Source: Zeimonas arvi (GTDB taxonomy: Bacteria > Pseudomonadota > Gammaproteobacteria > Burkholderiales > Burkholderiaceae_E). From it: a stretch of DNA of 64,000 nt. Below the pieces are notes generated by a model that worked only from the letters and a program-made list of their open reading frames with translations, made no database searches and was not told the DNA's origin. Position numbers and translations under genes: made by a program. The DNA lies in assembly GCF_008039575.1 (NCBI RefSeq), contig NZ_VDUY01000005.1, positions 248,001-312,000 of the forward strand, read 5' to 3'. Shown here in pieces: positions 54,850 through 63,063 of this stretch (its first letter is position 1; each line of letters opens with the position of its first letter).

Positions 54850-55269
54850 ATGAGCACCATTCACGTCGACGTCGTCAGCGCGGAAGCCTCGATCTTCGAG
54901 GGCAAGGCCGAGTTCGTGGTCCTGCCCGGCGAGGCGGGCGAGCTGGGGATCTATCCGCAGCACACCCCGCTGATCACCCGCATCCGCCCGGGCGCGGTGC
55001 GCATCAAGGTGCCGGGCCAGGCCGACGAGGAGTTCGTCTTCGTGGCCGGCGGCATCCTCGAGGTGCAGCCGAACCGGGTCACCGTGCTGGCCGACACCGC
55101 GATCCGCGGCCACGACCTCGACGAGGCCAAGGCGGTCGAGGCCCGCAAGGCCGCCGAAGAGGCGCTGGCCAACAAGAGCGGCGACATCGACTACGCGAAG
55201 GCCCAGGCCGAACTGGCCGCCGCCATCGCGCAGATCGCCGCGCTGCGCAAGTTCCGCAGCAAGAAGTGA
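54850..55269 (+). CDS. atpC: ATP synthase F1 subunit epsilon
   Basis: The 139-residue subunit has an N-terminal beta-sandwich ([21 protein letters not shown], then [14 protein letters not shown]) and a C-terminal helical hairpin that can inhibit the enzyme. TAAGGAGG before ATG 54850 fixes the start. It ends the atp operon; a terminator follows 40 bases later. Confidence 0.97.
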   Translation: MSTIHVDVVSAEASIFEGKAEFVVLPGEAGELGIYPQHTPLITRIRPGAVRIKVPGQADEEFVFVAGGILEVQPNRVTVLADTAIRGHDLDEAKAVEARKAAEEALANKSGDIDYAKAQAELAAAIAQIAALRKFRSKK

Positions 55270-55311
55270 CCCCGCGGGCCGGGCAGCGCCCGGCGCCGCG
55301 CCGCTCCGCAA

Positions 55312-55341
55312 GGGCCCGCCATCGCGCGGGCTTCTTGTTTT
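55312..55341 (+). terminator. Rho-independent terminator of the atp operon
   Basis: A GCCCGC/GCGGGC stem (55314-55319 and 55326-55331) is followed at once by TTCTTGTTTT. It sits between atpC and the rnk-like gene and should end the atp transcript. Confidence 0.8.
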
Positions 55342-55364
55342 CCGGCTCCCCACCGTTTCGCCAC

Positions 55365-55382
55365 CCGGGCGTTTGCGCCCGG
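55365..55382 (+). promoter_or_regulatory. Perfect hairpin before the rnk-like gene
   Basis: CCGGGCG and CGCCCGG enclose a TTTG loop. It lies 13 bases before the ATG of the rnk-like gene and has no T tract, so it could be a translational control element or a leftover of a terminator. A TATCAT hexamer overlaps its 3' side at 55383. Confidence 0.5.
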
Positions 55383-55395
55383 TATCATCGCCATC

Positions 55396-55809
55396 ATGCA
55401 AAGCAAACCCAATATCGTCGTTTCATCCCTCGACCTGGACCGGCTCGAGGCCCTGCTGGCCGCCACCCCGGAGCGCGGCTTCCCGGGCAAGGCCGCCCTG
55501 CAGGCCGAGCTGGACCGCGCGGACGTGCGCGAACCCGCGGACATGCCCTCCGACGTCGTCACGATGAACTCCACGGTCCGTTTCCAGCTGCAGGACAGCG
55601 GCGAGAGCTTCGAGCAGACGCTGGTCTACCCGAAGGACGCGGACGGCAGCGGCGAGCGGATCTCGATCCTGGCCCCGGTCGGCAGCGCGCTGCTCGGCCT
55701 GAAGGTGGGCGACACCATCGAATGGCCCGGCCCTGGCGGCAAGCCGCTCGCGGTCCGGATCGTCGCGATCGTCTACCAGCCGGAGCGCGCCGGAGAGCTG
55801 CACCGCTGA
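55396..55809 (+). CDS. rnk: Regulator of nucleoside diphosphate kinase (Rnk/GreA C-terminal family)
   Basis: The 137-residue protein starts with the Rnk-like NIVVSSLDLDRLEALL, a short helical N-terminal part, then the GreA/GreB C-terminal FKBP-like domain (PSDVVTMNSTVRFQLQDSG, RISILAPVGSALLGLKVGDTIEWP). Rnk binds RNA polymerase and influences nucleoside diphosphate kinase levels in E. coli. It is likely an independent unit after the atp terminator. Confidence 0.88.
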   Translation: MQSKPNIVVSSLDLDRLEALLAATPERGFPGKAALQAELDRADVREPADMPSDVVTMNSTVRFQLQDSGESFEQTLVYPKDADGSGERISILAPVGSALLGLKVGDTIEWPGPGGKPLAVRIVAIVYQPERAGELHR

Positions 55810-55879
55810 CCGGCCTCGCGGTCACGCGCGGGCGGGCGCGACCGCCTCTCTTCCCCTTCCACCGACAGGAGAACAAGCG

Positions 55880-56182
55880 ATGGCAAACGAGGGCTACCAC
55901 GAGCCGGTCGACGAGCTCAGCGACGAGACCCGCGACATGCACCGGGCAATCACCTCGCTGATGGAGGAACTCGAGGCAGTGGACTGGTACAACCAGCGGG
56001 TCGACGCCTGCAAGGACCCCGAGCTCAAGAAGATCCTCGAGCACAACCGCGACGAGGAGAAGGAGCACGCGGCCATGGTGCTCGAGTGGATCCGGCGCCG
56101 CGACAAGGTCATGGACAAGGAGTTGAAGGACTACCTCTTCACCGCGAAGAGCTTCCTCGACGACACGCACCACGACCACTGA
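55880..56182 (+). CDS. Encapsulated-ferritin-like (EncFtn) protein without encapsulin partner
   Basis: The 100-residue helical protein matches the encapsulated ferritin family, whose monomers pair to build a ferroxidase site. Conserved residues by analogy with R. rubrum EncFtn are Glu29, Glu30 and Glu32 in MEELEAVDWY, Trp36, Tyr37, then Glu60 and His63 in DEEKEHA, followed by WIRRRD. It ends in THHDH, without the usual C-terminal encapsulin-targeting peptide. No shell gene is nearby. It would act as an iron oxidase, but storage in a compartment cannot be assumed. Confidence 0.88.
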   Translation: MANEGYHEPVDELSDETRDMHRAITSLMEELEAVDWYNQRVDACKDPELKKILEHNRDEEKEHAAMVLEWIRRRDKVMDKELKDYLFTAKSFLDDTHHDH

Positions 56183-56221
56183 CGCGCCGACGGCGCCCAG
56201 CGCATCCCGCCAGCCCGACCC

Positions 56222-56929
56222 TTGTACGTCTTCGCCCCCGCCGATTGGGCCGCGCTCGCCGCCTGGCTCTGCGCGTGGCTCGGCTACGGCTTCTACGCCG
56301 AGCGGGTCGGCGACCGCAAGCCCAACCTGATGGCCTCGGTCGCCGCCTTCAGGCGCGTCTGGATGCGCGAGGCCTACCACCGCGACCCGCGCATCACCGA
56401 CGTCGGCCTGATCGGCAACCTGATGCAGAGCGCGACCTTCTTCTCGTCGACCACGCTGCTGGTGCTCGGCGCCACGCTGGCCGTCCTGGGCACCGTCGAG
56501 CGCGGCGCCGAAGTGGTCGAGGTGATGCGCAATCTTCCGTTCGCCCAGCGCCTCACGCAGGAGATGCTCGAGTCCAAGCTGCTGGTGCTGATCTTCGTCT
56601 TCGTCTACGCCTTCTTCCGCTTCACCTGGTCGCTGCGCCAGTTCAACCTGGTCAACATCATGGTGGGCGCCTTCCCGGCCCGCCGCGAGGACCAGCTCCC
56701 CGACGACCCGCTGATCGTGACCGCCGGCCGGCTCAACGAGCTGGCCGGGCTCAACTTCACCCAGGGCCTGCGCGCCTACTACTACGCCATGCCGCTGCTG
56801 CTCTGGCTGATCGGCCCGACGCTGCTCGCGGCCGGCACCGCCATCACCACGCTGGTGCTGTACTACATGGAGTTCCGCTCGGCCACGGTGCGGGCCCTGG
56901 CCGACGACCGGAGTAGAATCCGCCCGTGA
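56222..56929 (+). CDS. DUF599-family inner-membrane protein
   Basis: The 235-residue protein, from TTG 56222, has about four hydrophobic helices and the DUF599 text [23 protein letters not shown]. The family has no proven function; members lie in the inner membrane of many proteobacteria. It starts 40 bases after the EncFtn-like gene and ends overlapping the hemE start by four bases, so it may be cotranscribed with hemE. Confidence 0.85.
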   Translation: MYVFAPADWAALAAWLCAWLGYGFYAERVGDRKPNLMASVAAFRRVWMREAYHRDPRITDVGLIGNLMQSATFFSSTTLLVLGATLAVLGTVERGAEVVEVMRNLPFAQRLTQEMLESKLLVLIFVFVYAFFRFTWSLRQFNLVNIMVGAFPARREDQLPDDPLIVTAGRLNELAGLNFTQGLRAYYYAMPLLLWLIGPTLLAAGTAITTLVLYYMEFRSATVRALADDRSRIRP

Positions 56930-58065
56930 AACCGCTCGCCAACGACACCTTCCTGCGCGCGCTCCGGCGCGAACCGACCGACCACACCCCCGTCTGGCTG
57001 ATGCGCCAGGCCGGTCGCTACCTGCCCGAGTACAACGCCACCCGCAAGCGGGCCGGCAGCTTCCTGAACCTCTGCAAGTCGCCCGAAATGGCCTGCGAGG
57101 TCACGCTGCAACCGCTCGAGCGCTACCCGCTCGACGCCGCCATCCTGTTCTCCGACATCCTGACCGTGCCCGACGCGATGGGCCTGGGCCTGTATTTCGC
57201 CGAAGGCGAGGGCCCGAAGTTCGAGCGCACCGTGCGCGACGAGGCGGCAGTGGCCAGGCTTGCGGTGCCCGATCCCGGCGCCGAGCTGCGCTACGTGACC
57301 GACGCCGTCCGCACGATCCGCCGCGCGCTCGACGGCCGGGTGCCGCTGATCGGCTTCTCCGGCAGCCCCTGGACGCTGGCCTGCTACATGGTCGAGGGCG
57401 GCGGCAGCTCGGATTTTCGGCAGATCAAGACGCTCCTCTACAAGCGCCCGGATCTGCTCGAGCGGATCCTGGCGGTCAATGCCCAGGCGGTCGCGGCCTA
57501 CCTGAACGCCCAGATCGAAGCCGGCGCCCAGGCGGTCATGATCTTCGACTCCTGGGGCGGCGCGCTGGCCGACGGCGCCTTCCAGCGCTTCTCGCTGGCC
57601 TGGACCCGCAAGGTGGTCGAGCAGCTGGTGCGCGAGCGCGACGAGCCGGTCCTCGGTGCCGACGGCAGGGCCGCCGGCAGCCGCAAGGTGCCGGTGCCCG
57701 CCATCGTGTTCACCAAGGGCGGCGGCCTGTGGCTGGAGCAGATCGCCGACATCGGCTGCGATGCGGTCGGCGTCGACTGGACCGTCAACCTGGGCCAGGC
57801 CCGCGCCCGGGTCGGGACCCGCTGCGCGATCCAGGGCAATCTGGACCCGATGGCGCTGATGGCCGAGCCCGAGCAGGTCCGCGCCGAGGCCCGGGCGGTG
57901 CTCGACGCCTTCGGCACGCCGGGAGCCGGCACCGGCCACGTCTTCAATCTGGGCCACGGCATCTCGCAGTTCACGCCGCCGGACAACGTGTCGGTGCTGG
58001 TCGACGAGGTCCACCGCTACAGCCGCGAGCAGCGCCGTGGCGGCGCGCTCACGCCCGCGGTCTAG
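56926..58065 (+). CDS. hemE: Uroporphyrinogen decarboxylase
   Basis: The 379-residue enzyme decarboxylates uroporphyrinogen III to coproporphyrinogen III in haem synthesis. It starts at GTG 56926, overlapping the DUF599 stop. The catalytic region [11 protein letters not shown] and the [18 protein letters not shown] block are clear. It has an insertion of about 11 residues before [11 protein letters not shown], making it longer than usual. A hairpin follows its stop. Confidence 0.97.
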   Translation: MKPLANDTFLRALRREPTDHTPVWLMRQAGRYLPEYNATRKRAGSFLNLCKSPEMACEVTLQPLERYPLDAAILFSDILTVPDAMGLGLYFAEGEGPKFERTVRDEAAVARLAVPDPGAELRYVTDAVRTIRRALDGRVPLIGFSGSPWTLACYMVEGGGSSDFRQIKTLLYKRPDLLERILAVNAQAVAAYLNAQIEAGAQAVMIFDSWGGALADGAFQRFSLAWTRKVVEQLVRERDEPVLGADGRAAGSRKVPVPAIVFTKGGGLWLEQIADIGCDAVGVDWTVNLGQARARVGTRCAIQGNLDPMALMAEPEQVRAEARAVLDAFGTPGAGTGHVFNLGHGISQFTPPDNVSVLVDEVHRYSREQRRGGALTPAV

Positions 58066-58504
58066 GCCGTTCGGCCGAGGCCGCCGCTCGCGCCCGACCG
58101 GCAGCGGCCGGCGGTGCCTGGCGGGCCGCGAAGGCCCGCCCTTGCTGGCTTCCAGCGCGGGCTCCCCCCGCGACTTATGCACAGTTGCGGCGCACAAGCC
58201 CGAATCGGCGCCCGAATCTGGCGCGAGCTGTCAAGCACATCGTAAGCCATTGATTTATAAGGGCTTGATCTTGACCAAAAAAAGGGCAAACCACCGCAAG
58301 CCACGGCCGATCAAGCATTTGCCGCCGATCCGGATAGATTTCCCACAGATTTATCCACAGCTTTTGTGCATGACCCCGAAAAGCGTTTGCCCTGCCGGTA
58401 TTTGATGTCCGAACTTAAAGTACTGTCTCATGTACTAGGCCGAATGGACGGCTTCCGGAGCGTTCCGAAACCGGGCCTTCGAGCGCTGGGCCAACGCTGA
58501 TCGC
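58066..58504. other. Non-coding region with DnaA-box-like sites between hemE and priA
   Basis: No gene is supported in these 439 bases. It is the most AT-rich part of the window around 58250-58300. DnaA-box-like nonamers are TTATGCACA (58175-58183), TTTCCCACA (58339-58347), TTATCCACA (58351-58359, perfect) and the reverse of TCATGCACA (58365-58373). An inverted repeat AGTAC-8-GTACT lies at 58419-58436, just before priA. It may be a DnaA-responsive control or titration site; an origin is less likely. Confidence 0.55.
58120..58140 (+). terminator. Strong hairpin after hemE (terminator-like)
   Basis: GGCGGGCC (58120-58127) and GGCCCGCC (58133-58140) pair perfectly around GCGAA. The following bases are CTTGCTGG, with no real T tract, so it is either a weak terminator or an RNA 3' end stabiliser. 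Confidence 0.5.
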
Positions 58505-60649
58505 ATGGCTTCGAGCATGGGTCCGGACACCATTCACCGCTACGCGCGCGTCGCGCTGGACCTACCCGCGTCCCAGCTCGGTGCGTCCTGGTTCGACTAC
58601 GCGCTGGACCCCCAGGCCCAGCCGGCGATCGCGCCAGGCAGCTGGGTGCTGGTGCCCTGGGGCACGGGCAGGCGGGTGGGCTTGGTCGTGGCGCTGGCCA
58701 CGCACAGCGACCTGGATCCGGCCCGCATCAAGACCCTCATCGGCCCGCTGCCCGACGCGCGACCGGCGCCCGAGCCGTGGCTGAAGCTCCTGCGCTTCGC
58801 TGCCGACTATTACCATCGCGGCCTGGGCGAGGTCGCGCTGCCTGCGGTGCCCAAGCTGCTGCGCACGCCGCCGGCGCCCAAGGCCCGAGCTTCGGTCTTC
58901 GGCCGTGCCCGGGCCCGCTTCGGTGCCGGCGGCGAGGCTGCGTCGCCTGCCGAGCCGCCCGAGCCGCCCGAGCCGCCCGAGCCGCCCGCGCCGCCCGCGC
59001 TCAATCCGGCCCAGCGCGAGGCGCTCGCAGTCCTGGAAGCGAGCACCGGCTTCAGCGTCACCTTGCTGCATGGCGTGACCGGCAGCGGCAAGACCGAGGT
59101 CTACCTGCACTGGCTGGCCACCGTGCTGGCGCGCGATCCCGCCTGCCAGGTGTTGCTGCTGGTGCCGGAAATCGCGCTCACGCCCCAGCTCGCCGCCCAG
59201 GTCGCCGCGCGCTTCCCCGCCGAGCGCCCGGCCATCCTGCACAGCGACCTGCCCGACGGCGATCGCGCCGCGCACTGGCTGGCGGCGGCCGAGGGCCGCG
59301 CACGGGTGGTCATCGGCACCCGGCTCGCGGTCCTTGCGCCCATGCCCCGGCTGGCCGCGATCGTGGTCGACGAGGAGCACGATCCCTCGTACAAGCAGCA
59401 GGAAGGCGTGCGCTATTCGGCCCGCGACCTGGCGATCGTGGCCGCCTCGCAGCGCGGCCTGCCGGTGTTGCTGGGCTCGGCCACGCCTTCGCTCGAGAGC
59501 TGGCTCGCGGTGCGCCGGGGCCGCTACCGGCTGGCCCGTTTGCCCGGCCGGATCGGCGATGCCGCGCTGCCCGAGCTCGAAGTCCTGGACCTGCGCCACA
59601 AGACCCTGCAGCACGAGCTGGCGCCCGCGGCGGTCGCCGCGATCCGCGACACGATCGCCCGCGGCGAGCAGGCGCTGGTCTTCATCAATCGGCGCGGCTA
59701 TGCGCCGGTGCTCGGCTGTGACCAGTGCGGCTGGCTGAGCCGCTGCGCCGACTGCTCGGCGTATCGGGTGCTGCATCGCGCCGCCGGCGCGCAGCGCGCG
59801 GGTGTCGGCGCCTCGCGCGGCCCCGCCCGCTACCGACTGGTCTGCCATCACTGCGGCGGCGAGCAGCCGGTGCCGCGCGCCTGCCCCGAATGCGGCAACA
59901 TCGACCTGAAAGGCCTGGGCCAGGGCACGCAGCGGCTCGAGGAAGGCCTGCTCGAGCTGTTCCCGGGTGCCCGCATCGCCCGGCTGGACCGCGACGTGGC
60001 CAGCCGCCGCGGCGCGGCGCAGAAGGTGCTCGACGCCGCCCACGCGGGCGAGGTCGACGTCCTGGTCGGCACCCAGATGCTGGCCAAGGGCCATGACTTC
60101 CGGCGGCTGTCGCTGGTGGTGGTGGTGGACTGCGACGGCGGGCTCTACGCGGCCGACTACCGCGCCCCCGAGCGCCTGTTCGCCACGCTGATGCAGGTGT
60201 CCGGCCGCGCCGGGCGCGACGCCCGAGCCAGCCGCGTGCTGCTGCAGACCCGCTTTCCCGAGCATCCCCTGTTCGCTTACCTGGCCCGCCACGACTACGA
60301 CGGCTTCGCCGACCTGCAGCTGGCCGAGCGCGAGCAAGTGGGCCTGCCGCCCTGGCGCCACCAGGCTCTGCTGCGCGCCGAGGCAACGACGCAGGCCGCC
60401 GCACTGGCCTTCCTCGCGCAGGCGCGCGACGCGGGCCAGGCCTTGCTCGGCGACGATGCGGCCGTCACCCTGCTCGACCCGGTGCCGATGGCGATGAGCC
60501 GGCTGGCCGGGCGCGAGCGCGCGCAGCTGCTGATCGAGAGCGACGCCCGGCCGCCGCTTCACCGCTTCCTCGACGCCTGGCTGCCGCGGCTGCGCGAGCT
60601 GCCCGGCAACGCGCGCTGGGCGCTGGACGTCGACCCGGCCGAGATCTGA
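58505..60649 (+). CDS. priA: Primosomal protein N' (replication restart helicase PriA)
   Basis: The 714-residue superfamily 2 helicase restarts collapsed forks. Walker A GVTGSGKTEVY, DEEH box VDEEHDPSYKQQEG, and GSATPS are present. The zinc-binding cysteines form two pairs in CDQCGWLSRCADC and, later, CHHC with CPEC. Between the N-terminal DNA-binding part and the helicase lies a Pro-Glu repeat linker (see repeat entry). The upstream region carries DnaA-box-like sites. Confidence 0.96.
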   Translation: MASSMGPDTIHRYARVALDLPASQLGASWFDYALDPQAQPAIAPGSWVLVPWGTGRRVGLVVALATHSDLDPARIKTLIGPLPDARPAPEPWLKLLRFAADYYHRGLGEVALPAVPKLLRTPPAPKARASVFGRARARFGAGGEAASPAEPPEPPEPPEPPAPPALNPAQREALAVLEASTGFSVTLLHGVTGSGKTEVYLHWLATVLARDPACQVLLLVPEIALTPQLAAQVAARFPAERPAILHSDLPDGDRAAHWLAAAEGRARVVIGTRLAVLAPMPRLAAIVVDEEHDPSYKQQEGVRYSARDLAIVAASQRGLPVLLGSATPSLESWLAVRRGRYRLARLPGRIGDAALPELEVLDLRHKTLQHELAPAAVAAIRDTIARGEQALVFINRRGYAPVLGCDQCGWLSRCADCSAYRVLHRAAGAQRAGVGASRGPARYRLVCHHCGGEQPVPRACPECGNIDLKGLGQGTQRLEEGLLELFPGARIARLDRDVASRRGAAQKVLDAAHAGEVDVLVGTQMLAKGHDFRRLSLVVVVDCDGGLYAADYRAPERLFATLMQVSGRAGRDARASRVLLQTRFPEHPLFAYLARHDYDGFADLQLAEREQVGLPPWRHQALLRAEATTQAAALAFLAQARDAGQALLGDDAAVTLLDPVPMAMSRLAGRERAQLLIESDARPPLHRFLDAWLPRLRELPGNARWALDVDPAEI
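58952..58996 (+). repeat. In-frame 9-bp tandem repeat in priA (PEP linker)
   Basis: Four exact copies of GAGCCGCCC (58952-58987) and one variant encode Glu-Pro-Pro repeats starting at residue 150. As a multiple of three it can change length without a frameshift. It lies in a flexible linker, so variation is probably harmless. Confidence 0.9.
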
Positions 60650-60700
60650 ACGATTCCTCGCGCCGCTCGCGGGCGCGGCCTTGCTGTTCCGGGCCGACGC

Positions 60701-61327
60701 TCAGTGGCGCTCGGTCGCCGCCAGCATGCCGCCGATGCCTACGAAAGTGAGGCCGGTGATCCGGTTGAACCAGCGGCCATTGCGCGCGAGCCAGGGCGCG
60801 ATGCGCTGCGCCAGCCCGGCCAACATCAGTTCGTAGACGAACTCGACCACCGCGAAGGTGCCTCCCATCACCGCGAGCTGCATCGCCCACGACGCCCCGG
60901 GCTCCATGAACTGCGGCAGGAAGGCCGCGAAGAAGATCAAGGCCTTCGGGTTCGACACCGCGACCAGGAAGCCTTCGCTGAAGAGGCGTCGGGGGCCGAA
61001 GTCGCCGGGTGCGCCGCCACCGCCCTGCGGCACGAGCGCGATCGCGGGCGCTTGCCAGGTCCGGATGCCCAGGTAGACGAGGTAGCCGGCGCCGACCCAC
61101 TTCGCCGCGGTGAAGGCCTGCTCGGAGGCCGCCAGCAAGGCGCCCAGGCCGGCCAGCGACGCCCCGATCAGGAGCGTGAAACCGGCGACCCCGCCCAGCG
61201 CGGTGAAGACCGTGCGCCGCACGCCGAAGCGCACGCCGTGGGTCAGCGACAGCAGCCCGTTCGGGCCCGGCGTGAGCGACAGCCCGATCGCCGCCGCGCA
61301 GTAGACCAGCCAGAGGTCGAGGCTCAT
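60701..61327 (-). CDS. LysE/RhtB-family amino acid exporter
   Basis: The 208-residue membrane protein has about six helices and the family start LSLTPGPNGLLSLTHGVRFG. These proteins export amino acids or related metabolites. The substrate is not evident. It follows the amidase gene on the minus strand by 18 bases, which could link export to an amidase product, but the connection is inferred. Confidence 0.9.
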   Translation of the reverse strand: MSLDLWLVYCAAAIGLSLTPGPNGLLSLTHGVRFGVRRTVFTALGGVAGFTLLIGASLAGLGALLAASEQAFTAAKWVGAGYLVYLGIRTWQAPAIALVPQGGGGAPGDFGPRRLFSEGFLVAVSNPKALIFFAAFLPQFMEPGASWAMQLAVMGGTFAVVEFVYELMLAGLAQRIAPWLARNGRWFNRITGLTFVGIGGMLAATERH

Positions 61328-61345
61328 CTTTCCGGCTCCCCCGGC

Positions 61346-62749
61346 TCACGCGGGATCGATCGGCGCCGGCGACGCGAAGCGCCCCTCGAGCACCTCCGCC
61401 GCCTGCAGCACCAGGTCCTCGCGAAAGCGCTGGCCGGTGAGCTGCACGCCCATCGGCACGCCGTTCACCACGCCGGTGGGCGCGGACAGCGCGGGCAGGC
61501 CGAGCAGCGGCACGAAGAACTGGGGCCCCTGCGCCCGCAGCACCCGGTCCATGCCCGCCTGGCTGGACACGTCGAGCCCCTGCGGGAAGGGGGCCTCGGC
61601 CGAGACCGGGGTGAGCACGAGCGGGTAGCGCGCCATGAACAGTTGCCAGCGGCGGATCAGCGTGGTGCGGCGCGCCAGCGCCTTCATGTGGCCGAAGGCG
61701 TCGTTGCGCGGCGTGTTCGCGCACATGTAGCGCCAGGCGGTCAGCATGCCTTCGTCGGCCATCTTCGCCACCGCATCGGACAGGAAGTGCAGCGCCTCGC
61801 CTTGCGCGATCGTGTCCCAGAGCTTCGCCGCCTCGGCCATGTCCGGCGGGTCCACCTCCTCGACCGCGTAGCCGGCGTCGGCCAGCCAGCCGGCTGCGCG
61901 CCGCACCGCGTCCACCACCTCGGGCCGGGCCCGCTCGCCGGCCGCGGACACGGTGAAGGCCACGCGGATCGGCCGTTCCGGCGCGGGGCCTTCGAGCGGC
62001 GCCGGCACCCACCACGGGTCGCGCGCGTCGCCGACGGCCATCGCGGCGAGCGCCAGCCGCAGGTCGCGCACGCTGCGCGCAAGCGGCCCCTGCACCGACA
62101 TCAGTTGCGCGCTGAGCGCGCGCTCCTCCTTCGCGCTGGGCAGGAAGGCCGGCACCCGGCCGAACGAGGGGCGCAGGCCGTAGACGCCGGTGCAATAGGC
62201 GGGGTAGCGCACCGAGCCGCCGAAGTCGTTGCCGTGCGCGATCGGCCCGATGCCCGCGGCCACCGCGGCCGAGGCGCCGCCGCTGGAGCCGCCGGGCGTG
62301 ACCGACGGGTCCCAGGGGTTCAGCGTGCGGCCGTGCAGCGCGTTGTCGGTGAACCAGCGCATCGAGAAGGCCGGCGTGTTGGTGCGCCCGATCACCACCG
62401 CGCCGGCGCGCAGGAAGTTGTCGACCACCGGCGCGTTCTCGGTCGCGGTGGCGTCGCGCAGCGCCACGATGCCGTTGCTGGTGGGCCGCCCCGCCATGTC
62501 CACGTTGATCTTCAGCGTGATCGGCACGCCGTGCAGCACGCCCAGCGGCGTGCCTTCGCGCACCGCGCGATCGGCCGCGTCGGCTGCGGCGAGCGCCTGC
62601 TCGGCCAGCACGTCGACGACCGCGTTGATCTTCGGGTTCGCCGCCTCGCAGCGCGCCAGGCAGGCGGCGGTGGCCTCGCGGCTGGAGAAGCGCCGGGTGC
62701 GGATGCCCTGCGCGAGTTCGGTGGCGTCGAGGCGCCAGAGTTCGGTCAT
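61346..62749 (-). CDS. Amidase signature family hydrolase
   Basis: The 467-residue enzyme has the Ser-cisSer-Lys arrangement of amidases: Lys in ITLKINVDMAG, cis-Ser and neighbours in TPGGSSGGASAAVAAG, and nucleophilic Ser in DFGGSVRYPA. GRTNTPAFS is also typical. ATG 62749 overlaps the cbpM stop by four bases. It cleaves an amide such as a short-chain or aryl amide; substrate unknown. A GatA role is unlikely because gatB and gatC are not adjacent. Confidence 0.9.
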   Translation of the reverse strand: MTELWRLDATELAQGIRTRRFSSREATAACLARCEAANPKINAVVDVLAEQALAAADAADRAVREGTPLGVLHGVPITLKINVDMAGRPTSNGIVALRDATATENAPVVDNFLRAGAVVIGRTNTPAFSMRWFTDNALHGRTLNPWDPSVTPGGSSGGASAAVAAGIGPIAHGNDFGGSVRYPAYCTGVYGLRPSFGRVPAFLPSAKEERALSAQLMSVQGPLARSVRDLRLALAAMAVGDARDPWWVPAPLEGPAPERPIRVAFTVSAAGERARPEVVDAVRRAAGWLADAGYAVEEVDPPDMAEAAKLWDTIAQGEALHFLSDAVAKMADEGMLTAWRYMCANTPRNDAFGHMKALARRTTLIRRWQLFMARYPLVLTPVSAEAPFPQGLDVSSQAGMDRVLRAQGPQFFVPLLGLPALSAPTGVVNGVPMGVQLTGQRFREDLVLQAAEVLEGRFASPAPIDPA

Positions 62750-63060
62750 TCGCGACTCCTGTTCGCGGCGCGCAGCTGCTCGCGCAGGCGTTGCACTTCC
62801 TCGATCAGGTCGGCGGCCAGCGCCGCGAGCTCCTCGTTCGCTTCGAAGTCCCGCTCGAGCGCGGCAAGGCGCCGGGCGCGCGCCAGCTCGGCGCTGGCGA
62901 AGCGGCGCTCGTCCGAGCCCACCCGACGGCAGCCGAGCAGGCCCGCTTCGACGCGCATCACGACCCATTGCGGCTCGACCGCGCAGGCGCGGGCGAGTTC
63001 CTCGACGCTCAGCGTCACTTCGTCGATCACGACACCGCTCAGAATCTCGTCTCTTGACAT
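62746..63060 (-). CDS. cbpM: CbpA modulator CbpM
   Basis: The 104-residue MerR-like protein shows the CbpM pattern: an N-terminal LSVEELARACAVEPQWVVMRVEAGLL segment and a C-terminal helix with AALAADLIEEVQRLREQL. CbpM inhibits the DnaJ homologue CbpA by masking its J domain. It follows cbpA on the same strand (three-base gap) and overlaps the amidase gene downstream by four bases. Confidence 0.88.
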   Translation of the reverse strand: MSRDEILSGVVIDEVTLSVEELARACAVEPQWVVMRVEAGLLGCRRVGSDERRFASAELARARRLAALERDFEANEELAALAADLIEEVQRLREQLRAANRSRE

Positions 63061-63063
63061 CGC

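Noticed and set aside
58066-58504. Chromosome replication origin
   Set aside because: DnaA boxes are present, but no dnaA or rpmH is in view and the atp genes would then be transcribed toward the origin, unlike in relatives such as Ralstonia. Kept as a DnaA-binding candidate only.
58952-58996. CRISPR-like or regulatory repeat
   Set aside because: The repeats are short, contiguous and in frame within priA; they encode a linker.
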